Source: Bugulina stolonifera
Taxonomy: Eukaryota; Bryozoa; Gymnolaemata; Cheilostomatida; Bugulidae
DNA: 64,000 nt
NCBI GenBank assembly: GCA_935421135.1
Contig: OW285193.1
Span: forward strand, 14,742,099 to 14,806,098
Reading direction: 5' to 3'
The notes beneath the pieces are model-generated. The model saw nothing but the letters and a program-made list of their open reading frames with translations. It was not told where the DNA came from and ran no database searches. Both the position numbers and the translations under genes were made by a program. This document shows, piece by piece, positions 54,832 to 64,000 of the stretch. Position 1 is the first letter of the stretch. The number at the start of each line of letters is the position of its first letter.

Positions 54832-57800
54832 CTAAGCGTGTGTTTGCAGAATCATATCAGCACCCTTCTCTCCAATCATTATAGCAGGAGCATTAGTATT
54901 CCCAGAGGTCAAATGGGGCATTATGGAGTTGTCTACCACCCTTAGTCCTTGTATACCACCTTGTACTCTGTAATAATAAAATGGCAAATCTTACATTGTA
55001 ACATTGTAGTAATCAGTTACATCAAAGTTTTTTATATACCAAGTTTATCCAGTAAACGATGCGCATACTCATTTGCCGTAGTTCTCTCACCAAAATGGGC
55101 AAACCGTTGCTCTTTAACGAGCGCCCGGCCTGTGGTCAAACGCTTAGGCTATAGAAATATAGGTCGGCAATAGTAGTTGACAGTCTCCACAAAGAGCGTA
55201 CTTTTACCATCTTTGGTCTACATGAGACATAAATAGTCCAGACCACGTGATCAGTAGGATGGCTCGAACTTTTTGGGCCTTTTTCCTATATTTATGGCTC
55301 TTCTAAATGCTTGCATCTTCTATTGATGCTATCGGTATAAATATCATGTATTCTGAAAATAATGGGCTAGCATTACAGGTACTTTTAGCCAATCTCAGGG
55401 CAATTTTTTCGCCAATCTTGAGAAGACTTCATTGTTTTATCGGTAATTTTTTGTTGCCGCTCAACTACTTTAAATTAGGCCGCTTATTAGGTCAGATTTC
55501 GCGCGATCCTATTGGTGCATAAAGCCGTGGAACAACTTATTCATTCTATAAACTTTGGTTATATAGGTACTTCAGTACTAAAATAGATTTGATTCCTGGA
55601 AATACAATTTATAGTGAAAGGGTACACAGACCACCCAGCTTTGATACACAATTATACAGTTCATGACAGACTTTTCTACCCACACATACATGTAGTTAAA
55701 GAAGTCATAACAGCCCCCTGGGCCAATATCCGACAAAACAACCTAGGTATGAGGAGAAAAAATATCCCTAGCACATCCCCAGATCCTGGTTGCTCACTGA
55801 AAAATGATATTTGGAGACTGACTATAGTTTGATGTATTTGTGATATCTGTACAAGAAGTGTGGCAAAAGATATGTGACAAAATTCAACGGTAAATGAAGG
55901 CAACCATAGACATAAACATAGCTTTCTCACCTCAACTGTTCGTCCACAACAGCTGTCTGATCGCCTGATGGCCCCATCTTACATGAGCCAGCTGGATGAT
56001 AAAGAACTCCAGTTAAATTGTTTATCCTTGCGTTTAAATATTCATCTGATGAAGGATCAACATCTGGTGCAATTCTCTCTCTAGTAGAATATCTCTCATC
56101 TATAAGGTAGGCTCCATGTGCCTTCATAGCCTGAGTGTTAACAAGGTCTCTTATGTACCGTAGCCCTAAAATACAAGTTCTACAGTATTTAATAAGAGTG
56201 TGTAAAAAGTAAATTTATCAAATATCGAATAAAAAACTGTATTTTTGTGAATTGTAGCGAAAACAAAAATCAATTTTTCAAAGATAGAGTATTTTAAATA
56301 CAAAGACAAAATTATTAGGATAGAGCTAATTCCTACTAACCACCCTAATTCTCTCCTTCCATAAAAATAATAAATCAATAGATAGTAGCTAAGAAGACGT
56401 AAAACAGCCTTGGGGTACCACACCTGCCCTTGCAGCTTCCTGATCTCTTGGAGTCGAGAGAAGCTTAGGGTCAATGATTGGACGATCAAAAGGGTCAGCG
56501 CTGGCCAAGGTTATGTTGCCGGTTCCTTCAGGATGGAGTATAGTTGCTGTCATTGTAGAACCTGCCCTGTGGGAGTTCTTGCCAAAGTAGTTATGTTCCT
56601 AAAATGTAAGTCGACTTTGTGAGGAGTTCAGAAATTAATTACAAACATTATTGTCAAACATTGCAGCCAACAGCAACAGTCTCATAATATTCAGTGAATC
56701 CAATAGGGGCAGCTGTTGGAAGAACAGTGTTAGGATAGTTCTCAGACAAATTCCTCCATCTTTGTCCAAAACTTTTTCTTACAAGAAGAATAATATGCCA
56801 AAGCGCTAAGAGTAAGAACAAGCATTAAATTTTTGCGGTATTATTGTCATTGAACGATAACACTCACAACATGTGGTTGCAGGTTAAAACTGCTCACAAA
56901 TCTGTCTCCTTTATCACTACTAAGAATAAGTCCAAGTGCACTGAACTGTACTCTGGGCATTCTGTCATTTGCCACACATCTTTCATCCTTCACATCCATA
57001 AAACTCATCATTTGAATTGCATCGGTAGTTAACACTCCTACAATGTATATCAGAGTACATGACTCTTACAATATAGTTACAAGGATGCAGCCAGTAAGTA
57101 GGCTGAGTTATCAATTCTTCCAGTGTTTGAAACAAGCTGCTGCATTGATTTCTACAGCAACAACTTAGTAACCAAAAGTTGCATTCTTATATTACACTAG
57201 AAACCGCGAGCTACGACAGGCCAACTCAGTCATTCGTCGGTCTGACCCCATGGGCTACGCGTAGTGCAAGCCCATCGCTGGCCTCAATTAATATCCAGCC
57301 AAAAAATTCTATAATTGGAGTTGTTGTATCTAATATTAACCAATCAAAGCAGGGCTCCTTGATGCAGAGGGCTGAAAAGACCAACATGTCGGTCTTTGCC
57401 TAGGCGAACAAACGCACTGTTTAACACTAGAATGAGGCTTCATCGACCAAAGATGAACAAACGACCTCTAGTGTAGTCAAGCTTTAACTATTAATTACTA
57501 CGGGGAAACAAATGCATAGCTAGACATGATGATTTGTGGGTATAGAAGCGACAGAGAGTTTCCTACCTTGACCTCTAAACTTGAAGTTTAAACCAGCAGA
57601 GAAAGTTGTAGGTTCCTTCATATCTATTAGACCAACACCGTTTGGGTTGTCAAAGTACATTTGGAGAACTATAGTTGCATGATCTTGATAGTTGAAACCA
57701 ACTGGTAAATCAGCAACAACTGGAATCTATAATTATATAATTGTGCAAGAATATAAAGATTAGCCTTCACCCAGTGAGAGTTTAAAGTTCAGCTAAATGT

Positions 57801-60021
57801 AAGACATTAAATAATTTGTACTAAAGGACTGGCTACTCAAATAGTGAAAGTACTCACCTTGTGCTTTTCAAGCTCAGCCTTGGGTCCTATACCAGACAGC
57901 ATAAGCAGGTGCGGGGAGTTGATGGCACCAGCCGACACTATTACCTCCTTATTAGCAAACACTTGGTACGAACTACCACCTTCCCTTACATACTTCACTC
58001 CTACTGCTCTTTTACTTTCAAATAGAATCTACATAAAAACATGGAGCATAGAATACATGTACATGGAAAAATACACGTTCATAAAACCTGCATGGATACT
58101 TGTAACATTTGTATGGAAATATAATGTAATGGAATAACTATATACCTGAGTAGTATGACTGCATACCTGAGTAGTATGACTGTATACCTGAGTAGTATGA
58201 CTATATACCTGAGTAGCATGACTGTATACCTGAGTAGTATGACTATATACCTGAGTAGTATGACTATATACCTGAGTAGTATGAGCTCCAGTAGTCACGT
58301 GCAGGTTTGACCTTGACATTGCCGGGCGAAGGTAAGCCTTGGCAGCACTGCACCTCTTTCCATTTCTTGTCGTTATGTGAGACCTAGTTGAACCTACAGT
58401 ACATGTATAGCAAAAAAGATACAAACTATATATTATGGAAATCGTCAAAATTGTGGTCATACATCGCAGTTTAGTATTTTACAAGGTGTAGAAAAGTTAC
58501 ACACCATTATTCACTCCACTGTTGTAACATGGATTCTCTGGAATACCAAGTTCAGCAGATGCTTGTATAAGTAGGTCAGCTATCTTATAATTCCTATTCT
58601 CAGACACAGTTAATGGGCCACCGTGACCTACATCTTCTAAAACACAATATTTACACATAGAATTATAGCTTGCAGTGCGCATCAAGTAGAACATTAGATA
58701 CATGCATTTCCCTAGTTTAACAGATTGAAGTGATACACCAGTTTAATGGTATTTAGGTTAGGGACTAGATGCAGAGGTTATCTTAAGGTCATGCAATGTA
58801 ACATTATTTAATACTATGTGTACAGAGGAGATTTATACATGTATGCATATTATTAGTTTATTACTGCCTTGTATGGAGTGATTCTAACCAAGTAATTATA
58901 GTGCCAGCTTCTAAAATAGAACTTCTCTGATTTGAAAACCTCATGTTACATCATGATCTAGCATTGTTTGGCAGTATTGCTTGGACATTTGATACTTGAA
59001 CCTCTGTTCACCATGAAGTAGTCCTCCATCTTTTTAAAATACTCCTTCACATTGTTCCACCCCCAACCAGTGCATCCCTTCTGTTCCCAACTATTATAAT
59101 CATCACGATGTCCTCTAGCGTATATCATCCAATTAACTGAACTCCCACCTCCAAGGACTTTCCCATGCTGAGTGTAACTTCTCTATAAATAAACCAGAGG
59201 TCTCATTACCCACTATGGGAACAGCAACCGCCAATTATAACATGCATGATAGGCACAGTTGGATAAGAGGTCATATCTCCTAATAGTGGAACTATACTCG
59301 TAACTACACACCTGATCTTTGTATCCCTGACTGTTATCTTGAGGTGACGTTAAGTCATGCCACATTGCGTCCTCTTCTGTACAAGCCACGGAGGCAAATA
59401 GTGGAGCCTCTGTACTCGGAACCTCTGTCTCTTCCCCACCAGCCTCCAACAGGAGAACAGAAAACCTTCCATTGGCTGAGAGTCTATTGGCTAATACACA
59501 TCCAGCTGAGCCTGCTCCAACTGTAACATAACAACAGTGATAGTGGGGCATTCATCATAAATAATACTTGCTTTATAGTTCCTTTATATTGGATGAAAAT
59601 ACTGAGGGGCCACACATGATAACCCAGATGATGGAAAGACGAGGCATCATATTTACTCATGTTATTGTTGGCTAGCTGAATCAATTAAAAACCATGCATT
59701 TCAGATTGAGAAAACTGCATACCCTAAATCCTAGTGAGCTACGAAACATCTTCATGAAAAACCCAGAATATGATGCTCACTCAAGTTTACTAGTTTGTTG
59801 ATACATTTTTTAACTAGACGAGGATCAGTATAGGAGGGTTGAGGTTCCTACTTACCAATAATGAAGTCGTAATGTGTGTTTAGATTTGAGGTCACTTGAC
59901 TCTGATAATGGTGTATCACTCGCCTCAGCAGAAGAGCCAAGGACACGGAGGCTGCGACACCACAGGCTAGTCTTCTGTTATCAGCCAAAATATCTACCAC
60001 TCTATCTTTAAGGAACACCAT
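54832..60021 (-). CDS. GMC-family FAD oxidoreductase (choline/glucose dehydrogenase-like)
   Basis: GMC enzymes oxidise alcohols with FAD (family knowledge); the substrate here is unknown. Eleven phase-consistent exons encode 618 residues: 60021-59856, 59520-59312, 59182-59002, 58636-58505, 58393-58272, 58028-57858, 57726-57567, 57037-56868, 56598-56424, 56165-55931, 54967-54832. An N-terminal hydrophobic segment (about residues 19-34) precedes the FAD-binding [17 protein letters not shown] and the acidic end LLLEAGG. GMC signature 1 appears as [18 protein letters not shown] and signature 2 as [16 protein letters not shown]. The active-site His region is [11 protein letters not shown], and the C-terminal block is [20 protein letters not shown]. 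Two inverted-repeat elements lie in its introns, and a donor-anchored minisatellite follows exon 5. Confidence 0.94.
55033..55565. mobile_element. Non-autonomous inverted-repeat element in the last GMC intron
   Basis: Ends TATATACCAAGTTTATCC (55,033) and the reverse complement of TATAAACTTTGGTTATATA (55,547-55,565) match over about 19 positions with small gaps. The interior is richer in GC and CG than the surrounding intron. No transposase frame is seen. Confidence 0.55.
57195..57473. mobile_element. MITE-like element with TA flanks in a GMC intron
   Basis: It begins CACTAGAAACCGC and ends GACCTCTAGTG, giving inverted ends CACTAGA/TCTAGTG with partial complementarity further in. TA dinucleotides flank both ends (57,193-57,194 and 57,474-57,475), as for Tc1/mariner-type insertions. 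At 279 bp it is too short to encode a transposase, and it is markedly more GC/CG-rich than the intron. Confidence 0.55.
58143..58290 (-). repeat. 21-bp minisatellite spanning the GMC exon 5 donor
   Basis: On the gene strand the unit reads GTATATAGTCATACTACTCAG. The end of exon 5 (CATACTACTCAG) and the donor GTATA together form the first unit, and six further copies follow at exact 21-base spacing, so CAG|GTAT occurs seven times. All copies are in frame without a stop. Confidence 0.95.
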
Positions 60022-61110
60022 CTCGCAACTAGACAGCTACCCTAGCTAAATTCGTAGATATACTATCTATAAGTAGGAGCCGGTCAGTATTAGGTCAACT
60101 GTGGTTTACAGCAACTATGTCATCACTCCATATAGATAACAATATAGTAATGTTATATACACATGCATGTATATGTTTATATTATCCGTATTAGGTCGCA
60201 ACCAGACCTGCCAATCGTCAAAACAAACAAATATGCAGCAGACTAACACTCGCCTTTCAACATAATCCAGTAAATGATAACAATACGTCACCAGTGTATT
60301 GCTACTGAAGTGATCAGAAGATAAACCAAACACTTGGTAATACAGTTTTGAAAACCAACTATTACCATCTCAATCAAACGAAAATGAAAGATGCAACAAC
60401 TCCAAATTTGTGACACATGAGGGAGTCACTGCACATATTACATTCACAGATGACACATTGTCCATCGGTGCCAGTTATTAAACTCATCATCACATTGCAA
60501 GTTACTAATTTTTTCCATTGCATAAAATAGTTCCATCAGCAGTCAAGCAACTATTAGTCAACATTTTCAAATAATTATGGCCTTCCACTTGTAGCAATAT
60601 TCTTTCAATCAGATATGAACTTCACCACAGTGGCATAATGCCATAACTGCATTCCAAATTGTCTCCTTCCCTTTGCCAGATCTGCATATTGCATAGTAAC
60701 ACATGTTGAATAGTGGTGGATGGGCCAACAGAATGACCTCAGAACCATGCCGTCACATATAACCACTATAACCAGAAATAGCACAGAACCAAAAGCTAAA
60801 CACCTGCATCATCAGAAATTCCTTACACAAATTCTAGTGGTACATGTATAACAATATCAATTTATTATATTTATTTTGCTACAAATCAGTATTTCTAATG
60901 TACAAAACTCACAAGTATATCTCCAAAAAGTGGCATAACAGCATAAAAAACATCCATGAAAAGTAACTGTCCACTAGAATTGAAATAGAACTGAAACTAT
61001 GCCATGATTACCAACAAGATAATTCTCCAAAGAAACTTACTGCGAAGTATATACTAGTAATGCCCTGCTCTATCACTTATAGCCTTTCCAAGGTTTACCC
61101 GCATACTTAC
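60022..61110. other. Interval between GMC and MRPS15 coding ends
   Basis: It should contain the final MRPS15 exon (the last supported exon ends with one base of an unfinished codon) and the GMC promoter. No exon could be placed with confidence. Confidence 0.4.
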
Positions 61111-63837
61111 GTTTGATAACCTCAGGATGTTTACGCCACCATTTCTTCTTGTCTACTATCTTTATATGGGCCAAGTTGTAGGCTATGGAACCACTGTTAC
61201 CAGGGTAACCTGTAAAAACATCATGGCGCCCAATAAGCTTACAATCAGAGACAGCAAGTCCACCATGTCGACACTACACGCACACACGTGTTACATAAAC
61301 AGGAAAGTAATGCTAACACCGGTCACAACCCAGCTTACTTACCAGTATCTACCTGTGAGCTCTGTAACGCCTCAGTTTCTCTGAGTAGCTCCTCTTGCTG
61401 CTGACCTATGACTTTCATCACCTGTAATATCCAGATATTACTAAATATCCACACGGTATACATACATGTACCCATGTGATATATAAATGCATGGATGGAG
61501 CCTATATGTACATGTATATAACAGTACAATGATGGGCGTACAGTACAATGATGGGTGCACAGTACCTCTGGGCCTATATACCAGTACAATGATGGGTGCA
61601 CAGTACCTCTGGGCCTATATACCAGTACAATGATGGGCGCACAGTACCTCTGGGACTATATACCAGTGCAATGATGGGTGCACAGTACCTCTGGGCCTAT
61701 GTATCAGTGCAATGATGTGTGAACAAGTACCTCTGATTTCTTGGCATAATACTCTTCTCGTTCTTTAGCCAATGACTCTTTGAGTTCGTTTAGTTTAGAT
61801 TCTTTCATATCAATCATTTCTTGAATTGCAGCAGTCCTCACTCTACTCTTCCTTGGTATGTACTGGTTGTACCTGTACAATACTAATCGTAGTAACAAAA
61901 ATTCCTCTGCATGTACCTATAAAATGCTAACCTTAGCAACTAAATTTCCGCTGTATCTAAAAAAAAACATCCATATGCCAATATGATGATATTACTTTAC
62001 AATATGATGATATTACTTTACAATATGATGATATTACTTTACAATATGATGATATTACTTTACAATATGATGATATTACTTTACAATATGATGATATTAC
62101 TTTACAATATGATGATATTACTTTACAATATGATGATATTATTTTACATTACTTTGACAGTGAATAACTGCTAGCATATTTAACCAGCTAGAAAGATTTG
62201 CAAGACAATATAATATACATGTACCGTACTTGCCCAAAAAATGGTATCATATGTGATATACACTGTACATGTATGTACCATACTTACTCAGAGAATGGTA
62301 TGTATGTGATGTACACTGTACATGTATGTACCATACTTACTCAGAAAATGGTATCATTTGTGATGTACACTGTACATGTATGTACCATACTTACTCAGAG
62401 AATGGTATGTATGTGATGTACACTGTACATGTATGTACCATACTTACTCAGAAAATGGTATCATATGTGATATACACTGTACATGTATGTACCATACTTA
62501 CTCAGAGAATGGTATGTATGTGATGTTCAGTTCTTTGCACACCCAGTTAAATCTATTAACATCATAAGCAAGGAGATCTTTTAGATGAGCCCTACGTTTC
62601 TGTATCATCTCAATCAGTCTTGCTTTATTTCTCTTGTCCTTATAACATAATGAAGAGGTACTGATGCAATAACTACCAACATAGTACACTATACATATAA
62701 AACACTGTAGGTTAAATAACCACCCAATACCATTATGATTGACAACTTACATGTATATGACTGTGTAAATAATAAATATTCATGCACAATAATACATACT
62801 GTATCCTGTAATGTGGCCTGGGTTCCATGCCCTTAAAGGCAATGGGTATTTTAATTTTAATCGTATACAATCAATGTAAAGGCATGTTTATAACGAGTTT
62901 CTAGGTTATCCAAAGAAGCCTCGGTAAGCTAACCAGAATGATAGATACAGACAAAACCACACATTCGACCAGATAAAGTGGAGATAAATGCTACACTGGA
63001 AACATGTATATAATATACAGGTAAACCAAGCTTACTCTTACCTTGGGAAATCTCTGCACATGCTTAATCAGATTTCGGGCCCTTACAGTCAGACATGCAA
63101 CTAAAATATTATATAAATATAATGAAGTTGTATACAGCATGATACACAACATAAAATATTGTATTTCTATAATAGCATACGTATATTATGCATATAGTTT
63201 CATGTGTACATACAGCCATGTACTTCTATGTTCAGTATTCAATCAATGTACATGTATCTGCATGGCATACAATGTACAGTACTACGCACATTGTATACTC
63301 TACAGGAGTTGTCTCACCATATGATAAAACCAGACAAGAGGAACACAACTCCAAAATATACTACTATTACTTTATATAATTATATTGTATTACACGCAAG
63401 GCTTGCACACTGCTCATTTACATTATATACTACCACAATAAATGTTATATAATATGGTATACCTAATACTTCATATGATTCTGTATCATTTGGATCTCTG
63501 CCAAACTTTTCTATAGTCTTTTTAATTAGTAAATCCATTTGTTCTCTCTGTAAAATTTACAAGTTGCATTATATGCTACATAGACTATAATATCATTTAG
63601 ATTATGTCACATAATTTAATGGTAAGCAATGTAGAACCTCCCCATCAACACTGCTCCCAACAATTACCTGCTCTCATCACATCACATAGAATAATATTAC
63701 TGCCAACCCCACGCCTCATATTGCATATTTAAAATTGTACCAGATTTATATTATTGTATTACATGAATATATTAAATGAGCTTACTCCATCTGCATTCTG
63801 TATAGAGAGTAGTGAATGGTCGGCTGCAGCATCTATT
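61111..63837 (-). CDS. MRPS15: Mitochondrial ribosomal protein S15 (uS15m), partial at both ends
   Basis: uS15 binds small-subunit rRNA; this form works in the mitochondrial ribosome (family knowledge). Seven phase-consistent minus exons: 63837-63786, 63547-63463, 63100-63042, 62638-62502, 61872-61731, 61421-61343, 61209-61111. S15 hallmarks are LLIKKTIEKFGRDPNDTESYE followed by LTVRARNLIKHVQRFPKDK, then KARLIEMIQKRRAHLKDLL and the NRFNWVCKELNITYIP end, as in animal MRPS15. After the core comes a basic, helical extension (KLNELKESLAKEREEYYAKK) and a Trp/Lys segment KKKWWRKHPEVIK. The start codon lies beyond 63,837 and probably past the window edge. The final exon downstream of 61,111 was not found. 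Two of its introns carry donor-anchored minisatellites. Confidence 0.88.
61540..61740 (-). repeat. 41-bp minisatellite spanning an MRPS15 donor
   Basis: The real donor (CAGAG|GTACTTG, exon end at 61,731) is followed downstream on the gene strand by four more copies of CCAGAGGTACTGTGC. The repeated GTACC on the plus strand lies at 61,562, 61,603, 61,644, 61,685 and 61,728, giving spacings of 41, 41, 41 and 43. Confidence 0.95.
61979..62147 (+). repeat. 21-bp tandem repeat in an MRPS15 intron
   Basis: Eight nearly identical copies of a 21-base unit containing AATATGATGATATTACTTTA. They lie in the middle of the intron, unlike the donor-anchored arrays on either side. Confidence 0.97.
62225..62525 (-). 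repeat. 53/54-bp higher-order repeat spanning an MRPS15 donor
   Basis: Two unit types alternate (53 and 54 bases), making a 107-base higher-order unit. The real donor context, CTCTGA|GTAAGTATGG with exon end at 62,502, is itself the first unit. GAGTAAGTATGG recurs identically four times downstream, with plus-strand starts at 62,278, 62,331, 62,385 and 62,438 against the real 62,492. Confidence 0.96.
63305..63352. repeat. Member of the AGTTGT hairpin family (MRPS15 intron)
   Basis: GGAGTTGT and ACAACTCC form the base of the hairpin; the inner CTCACC / AAGAGG part is only partly complementary. A further single arm, AAAGTTGTCTTCTCAC, is cut by the window end at 64,000. Confidence 0.65.
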
Positions 63838-64000
63838 CTGTAACAGTATAATTATTTATCACCAAGTTAGGTTTGGTCATAGAGTAGAATCCACATGTGT
63901 AAGTCAATAACTAGTGCTGGGCGGTTTTGATTTGCATGTGCATTCAGTTTTTTTGCTGATTTTTCTAAAAAACTGAATGAAACCAAAGTTGTCTTCTCAC

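Noticed and set aside
55193..55200. tRNA gene or coding exon within the GC-rich element at 55,033-55,565
   Set aside because: No cloverleaf could be drawn, and the longest frames are not spliceable into GMC, whose flanking exons already join in phase.
56660..56790. Open minus-strand stretch between GMC exons 8 and 9
   Set aside because: Exons 8 and 9 join directly in phase and match the family alignment without it, and it has no phase-compatible acceptor and donor.
61983..62567. Several repetitive frames around the MRPS15 introns
   Set aside because: They come from the 21-bp and 53/54-bp tandem repeats; no start context or family match.

Overview
This is a eukaryotic nuclear window: AT-rich, gene-dense, with small exons, GT-AG introns of roughly 50 to 1,000 bases and clear animal housekeeping genes. 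The full-length multi-KH vigilin, an actinoporin-like protein and compact genes with many phase-0 introns suggest a metazoan, possibly a sponge or other non-bilaterian. That placement is inference; no diagnostic marker is present. All gene models below were built by hand by joining exons whose splice sites and reading phases agree.

Layout. 1-2,141: no confident gene. About 2,142-6,499 (minus): mitochondrial carrier homolog MTCH2, divergent from 7,846-17,171 (plus): vigilin/HDLBP, 19 exons, 1,262 aa. 17,172-24,165: gene-poor, with a diverged tandem duplication, palindromes and a SINE-like patch. 24,185-27,035 (plus): CLIC/GST-fold protein with a long acidic tail. 28,757-30,895 (plus): TAF10, convergent with 31,442-34,115 (minus): LACTB2-type metallo-beta-lactamase RNase. 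LACTB2 is divergent from 35,079-39,552 (plus): ATE1 arginyltransferase, which converges on 40,077-44,377 (minus): a secreted M14 carboxypeptidase. The rest is minus-strand: a small cysteine-bearing secreted protein (45,209-46,469), an actinoporin-like membrane protein (47,088-48,244), a 2.1 kb foldback-type repeat (50,617-52,725), an unrecognised gene end (53,353-53,988), a GMC oxidoreductase (54,832-60,021) and MRPS15, running off the right edge.

The genes do not form one pathway. They are housekeeping functions (translation, mRNA binding, transcription, N-degron arginylation, mitochondrial membrane and ribosome) plus a run of three secreted or membrane proteins on the minus strand.

The most unusual signals are in the non-coding DNA. 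(1) In four introns of three genes a minisatellite starts at the exon/intron junction and repeats sequence identical or similar to the real 5' splice site, producing arrays of decoy donors; in the GMC gene the 21-bp unit is in frame. (2) About ten short hairpins with a shared arm (AGTTRTCYTCTC and its complement) are scattered through introns and intergenic DNA. (3) There is a foldback-like element with roughly 600-bp inverted arms around a minisatellite, and two smaller inverted-repeat elements sit in GMC introns.
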